From Trachythela sp. YZ-2020 (Eukaryota > Cnidaria > Anthozoa > Malacalcyonacea > Clavulariidae), in assembly GCA_016169945.1 (NCBI GenBank), contig JADLSH010000220.1, positions 4,823,001 through 4,887,000 on the forward strand: a stretch of DNA of 64,000 nucleotides, read 5' to 3'. The notes beneath the pieces were generated by a model. It was not told the origin of the DNA, did no database searches, and was given only the letters and a program-made list of their open reading frames with translations. Positions 10,604 through 20,862 of this stretch are shown in pieces (position 1 is the first letter of the stretch; each line of letters opens with the position of its first letter). The position numbers and the translations under genes are program-made.

Positions 10604-13068
10604 TAGTCGGCCGGCCAAGAGTTCAAAATATGCTCCTAAAAGATTTTGATGGCAATTTTATGTTAGAAGCTGGCAACAACCATATTCATACTCAGGTAGA
10701 TGTAGGGAATAAGGTTTGAGGTGTTGCCAAGTCGTAATCTCAAATTTTGAGTGAAAAAATATGATATTTCTAAGCCTCCTTCCCGCGAAATCGCGGTAGT
10801 TTAACTTCAAACGATTACCGACAATTCTGCTGCTATGAGACAGCTTCTTTGCTCTGATTGGCTATCGGCATTGGTTCCTAAATTGGTCAGCCAATGAGCG
10901 AACGTCGAAAAGTCCTGACGTTTCCGGTTTTTGCAACACACGAGGTAAACAACATCAAAGATATTCAAAGTACAAGAAAGAAATATGCTATTTTAAAGAT
11001 TTTTCGTGGTAATGCGATCAATATTATCTATACCCAATTGTTCTTTGCTTAGTTATACTGATTTAGACCCCTTTGCCCGCATTTGCTTGATTATCGCCGC
11101 TGCCTATGGCTATGTCGTGTGAAGTCAGCCAGTACAATAATATAGTGCACAAAATATTGTACTGTCTGACCGGAAAAAGTATGACTATTTTATTCAATCG
11201 ATACTATCTCATTTCTCGACTTATTGAATACTATCAGAGAGTATTCTTATAATTTCAACAAGATTTTACCGCACTGTTCAGTTCAATTCTTTAGCCTTTG
11301 GTTTAGCGTAGCAGCAAGTTGCAGCTGTTTGTGTCGGACTGATATCAAATTCCTGTGTTCGATATTTATTAAAAATAACATATCATTCCCAATGATAACA
11401 GGTCTCGTAAGCCATTCTAGAAGTCAGAACTTCAAAATTTTCCGTGCTTGAGTTTGTTCACGAACATTATTTAGAACTTGACAAATTGCAAAGTACATTT
11501 TTATTGTTAGTTCCATTCAAAAGCCGAATATGTTTCTAACAGTTATCACTAAAATATAAAAATATATATACAATATATATACGTTTGTGTTTATAATTAC
11601 AGGCTACAGCGATAGACATTGAATAATACAGGCTAGCCTTGATATAGGTCAGTGCAAACATATATGCAAATGAAATATACAACAATCAAAACAGACGCGA
11701 GTCCTACTGTAGTTCGTTAGACAATCAGGTAAATCGTTAAATACACTTCCATTTGTAGACTGATATACAATGTGAGAGTATGGTTTCAAACATTGACTGA
11801 ATAAAATTCAACAAAGATTGGATACAGTATAAAATATTTAAAATATTTTAGCTCGACACAATTCAGCACCGGACAAAATACAAAACATTTTGGCACGATA
11901 CTTAGTAATTAAGGTGGTCTTAGACACTAGAAATCAAAATTTTTAATATCACTATTTTGAAAGAGATTTTGGTTGGATATGATAGAATATCCATTACTGA
12001 TACCAAAACACACACTTCTACATGTGCTGTTACCATGGTAACCAAGAAATGACCCCCAAGGGAGCGATAAATAGCACTTGCTTGGGGCATGATTGAAAGA
12101 AAAATAAAGTCATTTAGAAGAAAAAAATAGGTTAAAAGTGAGGTCAACATATGTATCCAAACTGTGAACCTCAAAAAATATTTAAAAAATAGCAACATTG
12201 GTAGTAAAAAAATATTTAACTGTGACTGAGCCAAAATCCAAATTTAAAATCAGAATTTTCAAAATATTTATTTATGATATATACAATTTTACAGGTTTGC
12301 ATTATAGAGTCAGTTGCACTGATCATATCCTGAAAATTTCATGTCATTAGGACAAACATTGAATGCTGTAGAGCGTCCCGAGTACAGTTTAACCTGTCAC
12401 GGGAAAATCGAGTTTAAAGTTTGGAATTACTAAGGGGCAAAATTACAGAAAAGCAGCTATTTTCTAATATTTACGCATTTTCCGCTTAGAAAATTAAAAA
12501 ATAACACCAGGAAACGAAATAGCAAGGGTTAATAATGTATAAAATGACTGTTTTGAAAATTTGATTTTTTTCAAATTGCAGTGTCCAAGACCACAGCAAA
12601 TGTTGGAGAAACGGGGGCTGTATCAGTATAGATAATATTGATCGCATTAACACGAAAAATCTTACCTAAATATCATTAAAATCGTATAAATAGCACATTT
12701 CTTCTTGTACTTTGATGAACTTTGATGCTGTTTACCTCGTATGTTGCAAAAACCGGAAGCGTCAGGACTTTTCGACGTTCGCCCATTGGCTGACCAATTT
12801 AGGAACAATTCCGATAGCCAATCAGAGCAAAGAAGTCTGTCTCATAGCAGCAGAATTGTCGGTAATCGTTTGAAGTTAAACTACCGCGATTTCGCGGGAA
12901 GGTGGCTTAGAAATATCATATTTTTTCATTCAAAATATAAGATTTCGGCTTGGCAACACCTCAAACCTTGTTCCTTACATCTATCTGAGTATGAATATGG
13001 TTATTGCCAGCTTCTAACATAAAATTTGCCATCAAGTTGCAAGATACGATTACTTGGCCGGCCGTCTA
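10604..13068. mobile_element. Inner copy of the same TTG-type transposon
   Basis: Starts TAGTCGGCCGGCCAAG at 10604 and ends GGCCGGCCGTCTA at 13068. It sits inside the right TIR of the outer copy at ACCTTG|TTCC, with TTG at 10601-10603 repeated at 13069-13071. Removing it restores the outer TIR. The total is 2465 bp, or about 1.78 kb without the nested insertion at 11914-12594, matching the outer copy. Both copies run in the same direction. Confidence 0.85.
11914..12594. mobile_element. 681-bp non-autonomous DNA transposon nested in the inner copy
   Basis: Terminal repeats GTGGTCTTAGACACT (11914) and AGTGTCCAAGACCAC (ending 12594) match at 14 of 15 positions. The outer sister copy has the empty site AATTAAGTAAATGC at about 10236. 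Here AATTAAG is followed by the element and then AGCAAATG, giving a 2-bp AG duplication. A 104-codon minus-strand ORF inside is low-complexity and hydrophobic, and is probably chance. Confidence 0.75.
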
Positions 13069-14096
13069 TTGTTCCTTACATCTATCTGAGTATGAATATG
13101 ATTGTTACTAGCTTCTAACATAAAATTGCCATCGAGTTGCAAGATATGATGACTTGGCCGGCCGTCTATTGGCAATTATTCCAGAATTCTTTCATGTACA
13201 TTTGCGTGAACTTCAATTCCCCGGGGGCGCAAAATCAGTCAAGCGGGAGGTCTACAATGCCGTAAACTTCGCCGAAAGTTGATCGTGGGCAAGATAGAAT
13301 ATTGGCTTAATTCATAGTAATAAGAGTGCATATAATACTATTATTTGGAGGGTCGAGGAGAGAGCAAAAGAGTTCGGTGATTTGAAGCTCAAGAATAATT
13401 AATATACAAATGGGCCGACGCACTCATTTCTATACTATATAAGTATAATGACTTTCGGTCGGGCGACTCTTCCACAATTGACAAATATTTGTCGTCTCCA
13501 GTGGCGCTAGTAGGCCTAATTCTTCGCTATTCCAGTGTTTCTAAAGTCGAATGAATTAAATTATCAGACAAAACATGAAGTTTATAGGAATAGAAACAGA
13601 TAGTACAGGCGTTAAGACGTCACTATTCATATTAATTAAACACAGCTGTTAAGGGAATAAGAATATAAATTAACTTAAGTTGGCTCCCTAGGGTTTTTGC
13701 ATTATAGTACACTGTAGTATTCTAGAGACTCCAGTTTCCCTATCTTGCAAAAATTGCATGACACGAAGAAGAAATTCAAAAGAAAACGTTTGGAATGCTC
13801 TCCTGAAGTTTTGGTGTACTACCTTTGTGTTGAAAGTCCGTCATCATGGCAACATCGTACTTAGAATAAAGCTTACTTTTCGTTTAGTGTTGTCATTTTA
13901 TTTAATGTTTTGGTTTAATTGTATTATTTCTTCATTTTAGAAATTCTATCGATACGTTTTTTTAATTTATGTAATGTTAAAAGGCAATGTTAGCAATTTT
14001 CCTTCAATAGAATTTTAAGAAAAATTGACATTGATATTGCGAGTTCGACGTCATAATATACTCGAAAATCTATTTTCTCGCGTGGTATCCCGCCTG

Positions 14097-14440
14097 TATA
14101 TATATATATATATATATAGTCAAAATCTGCAGACATGCATGTTTCGCCGTTCAACGGCTCGTCAGTGCAGCTTGTAACGCAGTCTAGATGCGAGTGACTT
14201 CGTATTTATACACCATACTCTTGCCCTCACCAAGCGCATGTGGTACAATACTCAGACACATGCGCATCCAGACATGCGTGAAGTGTCTTGGGGCCAGAGT
14301 GCTCAAACGACCACAAGGGAAGTGAGCTTTTTGCATTATAGCTTATTAGCCATATATATTAGCTTATTAGCATTATATTAGCTTATTAGCTTATTAGCAT
14401 ACATTATAGCTTATTAGCTATATATATATATATATATAGA
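14097..14440 (-). mobile_element. PLE terminal remnant with hammerhead ribozyme, then an AGCTTATTAG tandem run
   Basis: After a TA repeat (14097-14118), the stretch from CAAAATCTGCAGACATGC to about 14330 is repeated at 18001-18150 and 51930-52115. It carries a hammerhead core on the minus strand. From about 14338 to 14430 there is a short tandem run of AGCTTATTAG-like units and TA steps. Confidence 0.6.
14127..14170 (-). ncRNA. Type I hammerhead ribozyme (PLE type), core intact
   Basis: Minus strand: stem I CTGCA/TGCAG closes the motif. The core is CUGACGA, then stem II GCCGU-UGA-ACGGC, then GAAAC. Helix III is the short palindrome ACAUGCAUGU (4 bp, 2-nt loop) followed by the cleavage triplet GUC. 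All invariant core bases are present. Hammerheads with such minimal stem III are known from Penelope-like elements and usually work better as dimers. Confidence 0.8.
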
Positions 14441-15485
14441 TATAGATATAGATTTTCGTTTACCTCAAAACTGGTCTGCAACAGGCTGTTTCGCCTGTAA
14501 AAGAATCATCAGGCAGTAACAAGTATCGAAAGAAATGACCGCTTATATGCTTCCTGCCGGAACGTGGGGGTGTATGTGGGAGACAATGTGTGCATGTATG
14601 GCTTTGTTTGCGTTGTTTACGCGAAATTTGTTACGATGACGACACCGTTAAATTATTTCAGCTCTTTTGTTGAGTAAACAATTCTTGTGTTTTTTTTCAA
14701 AATACAAAATTTTTCTTCTAAACATAAATTGCATCGTTTTGATCCTCCTGTGTACGAAATAGAATGTTTTAAAATTTGCCAATTAATACTGAAATCCTTA
14801 TTGTTTTCTTTCAATGTCCAAATATATTTCGAAAGTTCCGTGTCGTTTGCATGCTTTTTATGCTGAAAAGATTTAGTGTGGTTGGCCAATCGCTCTTTGA
14901 ATGTGGTTGCCGTCATGCCAATGTAATTTTTGATCGTGTTTGTGTTCCTTACTGTGACTGTTGCTTTGTATACTATGTCCCTAGTCATGCATTGTTTTTG
15001 GAGCGGGCAAATGGTGTTTTCTCTACAACTGCAATTGGTAGTGTCCCTGTCCTGTGGCTTGTTGTTCCTAGATTTGCGTGCATTGTGTTTAGTGATTACT
15101 GACTTGATGTTGTTCATGCAGCTATAACCTACTTTAACTGTATTTCTGTTAAAAAAATTATGTAGCTTGTGGTGCGGTGGAAAATATTTGTCAATTAAAC
15201 TAAGGAAATTACGTCTTATGTTTGTGCTAACACTCTTGCTAAATGGTGGGTTGAACCAAATGATATTGCGTTGCCTATTCCTGCGTTGTTGTTGCGGTGT
15301 GTGCTGAGTGTAGCTAAGTTCATTATTAAAGCTGCTATGCCTAAGTGCGTTCTGATATATGGGTGCAGATTCCTGAAAAGTTGGCTCATCTGATGAAAGA
15401 AGTGCGATGCGCTTGTTAATTGATGCAGGTAGTTGCCTTGTGATGCTCGGTGGGCGATTATTCTAACTTGCTCTAACAATATGTT
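14440..15485 (-). mobile_element. Penelope-like element copy A, 5' truncated
   Basis: Minus-strand PLE 3' part: the RT end and linker region (frameshifted, 15485-15120), the GIY-YIG ORF (15117-14653), a 3' UTR, and a tail CCTGATGATTCTTTTACAGGCGAAACAG-like block at about 14480-14515 ending in GAGGTAAACGAAAAT. Copy B on the + strand is a close relative arranged head to head with it. Confidence 0.75.
14653..15117 (-). CDS. GIY-YIG endonuclease domain of Penelope-like element A
   Basis: 154 codons, starting at a Met within the conserved SCMNNIKSVITKHN linker. A Cys cluster (CSCRENTICPLQKQC) at about residues 29-43 precedes the endonuclease domain. The GIY-YIG core appears as VYKATV...KNYIGMTATTFKERLANH at about residues 48-79, and a second Cys pair CNLCLEEKFCIL lies near the C-terminus. 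In PLEs this domain follows the RT and nicks target DNA. The RT part upstream is frameshifted, so this ORF alone is a fragment of the original protein, although its frame is open. Confidence 0.75.
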   Translation of the reverse strand: MNNIKSVITKHNARKSRNNKPQDRDTTNCSCRENTICPLQKQCMTRDIVYKATVTVRNTNTIKNYIGMTATTFKERLANHTKSFQHKKHANDTELSKYIWTLKENNKDFSINWQILKHSISYTGGSKRCNLCLEEKFCILKKNTRIVYSTKELK

Positions 15486-15603
15486 GTCTATAATTTGCTC
15501 TAACTATATGTTGTCGAGCACACTTTGCGTTTCGTATACCTAAACCTACACGTATATTCGCACCCGTATATCGGTTGTGCACTCTTGTTTACGTTATTCA
15601 TTT

Positions 15604-17960
15604 CTATTTAAAATGCGGCAAATTCGATTTGACTATTCACTAAAGAATATCCCTATACCATCACAGGACGCTTATTTGAAAAATTTGATTGAAAAAGTGG
15701 AAAGTGTAATAAAACGTATGAGATGGAAAACTAATTTCTTTCTTAAAAACAAAAAAAGTGAAAACCAAACAACCATTTCGGCCTTGCGTCCAACAAAACA
15801 CCTCCTTCTATTCCGGAAATGAAACCTTTCGAAGACGACCTTATAAAACTAATCGAAAATTTACAATTTCGGCCATATAGGAACCAATTTCAGAAATCTT
15901 TGACTAACGATCTAAAGAAACTCAATTCGTCTCCCAACATTTTCATTTTTGCAGACAAAACTAGGTATATTTATGAAACCTCGCTCGACACATACAACAA
16001 GCACTTACATGACAACATCACAAAAACATATAAGCACGGATCCGAGGACACTATAGATGAAATTGATTCAGAACTAAAAAATATTTCGAACAATTTAGAA
16101 ATCGGCGACAGAATTGAAAAAATGAAAAAATTATATCTTTATCTTTAAGCATTTATATCTTTAAAAGATCACGAAGAAAATTTCGAAAACAATCGAAAAT
16201 GCCGATTAATTAATCCCGCTAAAAGCGCATCCGGAAAAATAAGCAAAGTTATTTTGGACAAAATTAATTCTAATTTTAATTTAAATCAACGGGGCTTCGG
16301 TGGCGAAGTGGTTAACGCACTTGCCTTTCACCTCTAAGTTCGCGGGTTCAAGTCTCACTGAGAACTTTCTCAATGCGGCTCGAACCCAGTCCTCAAGTTA
16401 AAAGAGTAAAGTCAACGCTCTGCCGAAAGTCGTGGGTTTTCTCCGGGTACTCCAGTTTACTCCCACAGGGAAAGTTGACAGGGTGGGTTGGGTAAAAGGG
16501 CCCACAGTAATTGGCATATGCTGTTGTGGTGACCCTGCCCTAGTTGGCGAAGCTAAATAAAAAAACAACAAATAAACAACAAGTTATATTCAGTGGTTTG
16601 GCAATATAAAAGATAAGGACAGACACAGTTTTATTTCGCTTGACATTGTCGATTTCTACCCATCCATTTCTGAAAATCTATTGGACCAAGCTTTATCTTG
16701 GGCTTCAAATTTGGCTACTATACCTGAAAACGATATTTCAATAATAAAACACGCTAGAAAATCTCTCCTTTTCAATACCGGAATTTCATGGATAAAAAAA
16801 GATAGCGAGAGTTTGTTTGACGTTACCATGGCAGTTTCGACTTTCTGAGTTAGTAGGCCTTTTCATTTTAAACCACCTGAGTAAAAAATTTGGCAAAGAA
16901 AGCAACGGCCTATATAGAGATGACGGTTTGGCTATTATAAAAAGTAAATCAGCATGCACTCTAATCACTCACCGAGCATCGCAAGGCAACTATCTGCATC
17001 AATTAACAAGCGAATCGCACTTCTTTCATCAGATGAGCAAACTTTTCAGGAATCTGCACCCATATATCAGAACGCATTTAGACATAGCAACTTTAATCAT
17101 GAACTTAGCTACACTCAGCACACACCGCAACAACAACAACGCAGGAATAGGCAACGCAACATCATTTGGTTCAACCCACCATTTAGCAAGAGTGTTAGCA
17201 CAAACATAGGACGTAATTTCCTTAGTCTAATTGACAAACATTTTCCACCGCACCACAAGCTACATAAATTTTTTAACAGAAATACAGTTAAAGTAAGTTA
17301 TAGCTGCATGAACAACATCAAGTCAGTAATCACTAAAAACAATGCACGCATATCTAGGAATAACAAGCCACAGGACAGGGACACTGCCAATTGCAGTTGT
17401 AGAGAAAACACCATTTGCCCGCTTCAAAAACAATGCATGACTAGGGACATAGTATACCAAGCAACAGTCACAGTAAGCAACACAAACACGATCAAAAATT
17501 ACATTGGCATGACGGCAACCACATTCAAAGAGCGATTGGCCAACCACACTAAATCTTTTCAGCATAAAAAGCATGCAAATGACACGGAATTTTCGAAATA
17601 GATTTCAGGACATTGAAAGAAAACAATAAGGATTTCAGTATTAATTGGCAAATTTTAAAACATTCTATTTCGTACACGGGAGTATCAAAACGATGCAATT
17701 TATGTTTAGAAGAAAAATTTTGTATTTTGAAAGAAAAAAAAAAGAATTGTTTACTCAACAAAAGAGCTGAAATAATTTCACGGTGTCGTCATCGTAACAA
17801 ATTTCGCGTAAACAACGCAAACAAAGCCATGAATGCACACATTGTCTCCCACATACACCCCCACGCTCCGACAGGAAGCATATAAGCGGTCATTTCTTTC
17901 GATACTTGTAAACTGCCTAATGATTCTTTTACAGATGAAACAGCCTGTTGCAGACAAGTT
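15604..17960 (+). pseudogene. Penelope-like element copy B: RT plus GIY-YIG, frameshifted and SINE-split
   Basis: The reading begins near 15613 (MRQIRFDYSLKNIPI). It shifts frame near 15775 and continues as IPEMKPFEDDLIKLI to 16148. A SINE interrupts it at 16291-16580. RT motifs follow: SLDIVDFYPSISENLLDQA (about 16640), SLFDVTM (16810), a frameshift, ELVGLFILNHLSKKF, and the catalytic-site variant YRDDGLAI at about 16915. Another shift follows, and then the open frame 16954-17601 with FNPPFSKSVSTNIGR, the Cys cluster CSCRENTICPLQKQC and the GIY-YIG block. A last break near 17601 precedes CNLCLEEKFCIL. At least four lesions make it inactive. The 3' end again carries the CTAATGATTCTTTTACAG...GAAACAG block. 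Confidence 0.8.
16291..16580 (+). mobile_element. tRNA-headed SINE (copy 1), tRNA-Glu-like
   Basis: The head GGGGCTTCGGTGGCGAAG has an A-box (TGGCGAAGTGG), a tRNA-Glu-like anticodon loop stretch (CTTTCACC) and a B-box (GGTTCAAGTC). The body shared with 57774 runs to GTTGACAGGGTGGG. After that, the 3' part (TGGCATATGCTGTTGTGGTG...) and the tail of A-rich AAACAAC units differ from the other copy. It inserted in the RT of PLE copy B, with AATCAAC before and AAACAAC after as a likely target duplication. Confidence 0.8.
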
Positions 17961-18005
17961 TTGAGGTAAGCGAAAATATATATATATATATATATATAGT
18001 CAAAT

Positions 18006-18049
18006 CTGCAGACATGCATGTTTCGCCGTTCAACGGCTCGTCAGTGCAG
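18006..18049 (-). ncRNA. Type I hammerhead ribozyme (PLE type), core intact
   Basis: Same 44-nt motif as 14127-14170: CTGCA stem, CUGACGA, stem II GCCGU/ACGGC, GAAAC, ACAUGCAUGU, GUC and TGCAG. It lies next to the TA repeat at the 3' end of PLE copy B, in the opposite orientation to that copy. Confidence 0.8.
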
Positions 18050-18169
18050 CTTGTAACGCAGTCTAGATGCGAGTGACTTCGTATTTATACACCATACTCT
18101 TGCCCTCACCAAGCGCATGTGGTACAATACTCAGAAACATGCGCATCCAGAAATATATATATATATATT

Positions 18170-19625
18170 TCGTTGATTATATAAACTTTTGGCAGAGTGC
18201 TCAATGGATATCCAGAGCATAATTATATTAAGATTTAACTACTCAACAAATTTTACTAGGCATCTTTATTGCTATTTAGTTTCGTACCACAAGATGTGGC
18301 ACTCATCAGATAAATTAGCCTAATGACTAGCAGAAAAAACTTTACATTATTATACAATATTACAAGTGGATGAAAGCTGAAAATTAATCCTATTTACAAA
18401 CCACGCAAACCAATTAACATGTTATCTGACAAATTGACAGGACGCGATCTTATCTACACTAAACCTTACGCCAACGTATAGACAAGGCGCGCGGTATATT
18501 TAAAATAGCGATAAAGTGTTTAGTGGTCTTTAAATGTTCATTAAAAGGAATTTTTTTTGCATGTCTGCATGAAGAGACTAATTCATTGCGTTTGTTCAAA
18601 GTAGCTAATTCGGGTTTACATATGATGTAGTATTTTTCCCACAAGCAAAGATTGCATCTGTTAGAGGCGCAGTTGTAAGGTTTAGTTCGTTTCAAAATGT
18701 TCCATTTAATGCTGTAATGAACATTGCTATCCTTTAACTTCCTGATATATTTGTTAGTTCTGTAGCGTTCCTCGTTTTAAGTGAGTTGAATGACGTTTTG
18801 TGATTCCTAAATCTAGTTTTGAATGAGTTCTCAGTAAGTCCAACATATGTTTCTGGAGGTCTGTTGTCTTTAGTGGTAACTGTAGCTTGGTATACGACAG
18901 ACTCAGTTAAGCACTTTTTCGGCTTCGGGCATTCGTTTTTGGTCCTGCAGTTACATGCGTCATTATCATCAGTTCTATGCGCGGTTTTGGACAACTTGGT
19001 CTTGTTATGTCCATCGATTGTTTGCTTTATATTAGGCATGACGCTGTGGCTTATTTTGACGGTGTTGCGGTTGAAAATTTTGTGTAAGGCATGTCCTGGG
19101 GGGAACTCATCGTCAACAATTTTCAAAAATGTTTGTCCAATATTAGTCGAAACATTTTTACTAAAAGGCGGATTATACCATATAATATTTCTTTTACGCC
19201 GATTTCTGGTTTGGGTTTGAGTTTGAGTGGCTGTTTGATTTAGAGGGTGCTTAAACTTTAATTGATGTTTGTAACCACTGTTCTGAAGGACTTGCTGGTA
19301 TTGCTGTGAGGCGCGTTGAAACTATTCTTCGGCTGATGATATTTCAGTGAGGCGTTTGTTAATAGATAGTGGGATGTTGCACAGGATACTAGGTGGTTGG
19401 TTAGACTTATTATGTACGTAGAGAGGAATGTTGTTAGGTTTGGAATATGGCTGGTACTTTCCGGTAGATAAATTCAGGGTCACGTCAAGAAAATTAACAA
19501 TTTTCTTGTTAGCTTCAAATGTGATTTTGAGTCCGTATCTGTTAAATATTGAACACAAATCTTTCTTAATATTTTCGGTTTCACGCGCTGTCGCTTTAAT
19601 ATATAATACCCAGCCATACCCTTGA
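18170..19625 (-). pseudogene. Penelope-like element copy C (second lineage): RT end plus GIY-YIG, broken
   Basis: The minus strand begins with an RT thumb region ([20 protein letters not shown], then [17 protein letters not shown]), typical of PLE RT, at 19620-19320. The linker carries FNPPFSKNV-like sequence (about 19180-19150). The open frame 19126-18734 includes FNRNTVKISHSVMPNIKQTI, the Cys cluster CNCRTKNECPKPKKC and the GIY-YIG variant PETYVGLTENSFKTRFRNH. A shift near 18740 leads to CNLCLWEKYYI in 18695-18459. It differs enough from copies A, B and D to be a separate lineage. The 5' end is missing and the breaks make it inactive. Confidence 0.75.
18279..18309 (-). ncRNA. Hammerhead ribozyme core, second sequence family
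   Basis: Minus strand: CUGAUGAG, a long stem II GUGCCACA-UCU-UGUGGUAC, then GAAAC. Helix III may form between ACUA and UAGU with cleavage after GUA about 25 nt downstream; stem I is weak. It lies in the 3' region of PLE copy C. A decayed relative is at 34494-34530. Confidence 0.55.
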
Positions 19626-19779
19626 AAATTTACATTATTGTTTTATAGTTGTTACGTCCAAGTAACGTTGCGGATTCCAGAATTATTTTTATGCTTCTGG
19701 ATATACAGCAAAGTTAACGCATTTTTTTGAAAGTTGTTCGGAAAATAAACGCCATATCCCCACGAGTTGCACGCGATAT

Positions 19780-20760
19780 TTAATGTTCCCACCATATATA
19801 GGAAGAACGTAACCCTCGGGGATCACTGCGGAATCCTAGGTAGCTACCTCAATCGAAACATCAGACAAAAACAGCGAATAATACGGCGTTTTGAAAGTTT
19901 ATAACAGCAAATTTCTACAATATTTTTGTACAACTATTGCAAAGATTTCTGTAATTATAATATAATATATAACCGACTATATTTTTGCACAACCGGGCGA
20001 AACATAGGCTATAGATAACGAGTTCAGTTGTATTCAATCGAGTTCCATATCCTTTAATCTACAGATCAGGTAATATTAAAAATGTCGTTATAATATATGA
20101 TAAGCTATATAATATATGACAAAATATCTGTGACACGCGTTATCATCATTTGAAATTTGTAGATAAAATTGATGGATTCCTTGATTGTTTAATTGAAAGC
20201 CCCTATGTAATGTAAAAAAAATGCACGAAGTAATAAACTTGTGGCCCCGAGATTCAAATACCTATATTACATGCTATTGTAGAGAATACAATAAAAAGAA
20301 TAAAATAGCATGCAGGAAATATGTCAATCTATCCACATTCAACAATGCACAAAGCGGGAGCATGAAAACAAAAAGGTAAAAAACAACATTACACAAAAAA
20401 ATTATATAATTTTACATAGGTTAAATAGGTATGGCTGATACAGCTCCAGCCTGCAGTGCTTGTGCAGAATTAAATACACTTTGGGTTTGTACCTGTATAA
20501 TACTATTTGATAGTAAGCTCCAGTTAACCGGCGGATGGGGTTTCTCACATCAGGAGGCAACACAGTGTGTACACGCAGTCCATTCACGATTTTCGAATAG
20601 CATAATTAGCCTTGCCATCTTGCGGGCATTTCCATTCATACTATTTAGTAATATATAGTCCAAGAGTCTAGTCCAAATAGCAAAGGATTGTGGTCATATA
20701 ATCCATAAAGTTATAGCCCTAATAGTCCTTTACAATAACATTATAGTCCAAGATTATAAC
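19780..20760. other. No supported gene
   Basis: AT-rich sequence between the end of duplication copy 2 and the foldback element. A 61-codon minus-strand ORF (20402-20587) has non-random looking composition but no family I recognise. At 20650-20760 there are repeated TATAGTCCAA-like words. Confidence 0.35.
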
Positions 20761-20809
20761 CATGTCAGTAGTATTATACAGGCCGATCATTCCCCTTTTT
20801 TGGGGGTAC

Positions 20810-20862
20810 CAGGTGGAGCAGGGTGGAGCAAGGTGCAGCAGGGCGATGCAAGGTAGAGCACA
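20810..20862 (+). repeat. Degenerate 10-bp GGGTGGAGCA array, left foldback arm
   Basis: About five imperfect units. They are the mirror of the long array at 33601-33845. Confidence 0.8.

Larger units (their letters stand above)
8857..13168. mobile_element. Long-TIR DNA transposon (outer copy) with TTG target duplication, split by a second copy of itself
   Basis: The ends are TAGTCGGCCGGCCAAG at 8857 and CTTGGCCGGCCGTCTA ending at 13168, flanked by TTG at 8854-8856 and 13169-13171. Empty-site homology in duplication copy 1 (AATCAATTAGCAATTATTCC near 4800) confirms the insertion. The element's own sequence is 8857-10603 plus 13072-13168, about 1.84 kb. The TIRs are about 440 bp long (8857 to about 9300, mirrored at about 10255-10600). 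They contain CGCGAAATCGCGG and CTCTGATTGGCTATCGG-type blocks. The roughly 950 bp interior has no credible ORF, so the element is non-autonomous. A 3-bp duplication is used by Harbinger and CACTA groups among others, but TTG plus these ends does not let me name a superfamily. Confidence 0.85.
7896..19779 (+). repeat. Tandem duplication, copy 2, expanded by insertions
   Basis: The homologue of 3854-7895. It has grown from about 4 to 11.9 kb because two nested TTG-type transposons (8857-13168) and a PLE cluster (about 14097-19620) landed in it. The PLE cluster replaces the part equivalent to about 6740-7725, so the second first-exon unit is missing from this copy. The final 160 bp (19620-19779) return to the copy-1 sequence (7730-7890). 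Confidence 0.8.

Noticed and set aside
11920..12234. 104-codon hydrophobic ORF in the nested transposon
   Set aside because: AT-rich low-complexity translation without transposase motifs.
14480..14515. CCTGATGATTCTTTTACAGGCGAAACAG block at PLE 3' ends
   Set aside because: It has CUGAUGA and GAAAC but stem II lacks a closing pair; kept only as a PLE end marker.
20402..20587. 61-codon minus-strand ORF with protein-like composition
   Set aside because: No motif or conserved context that would support it as a gene.
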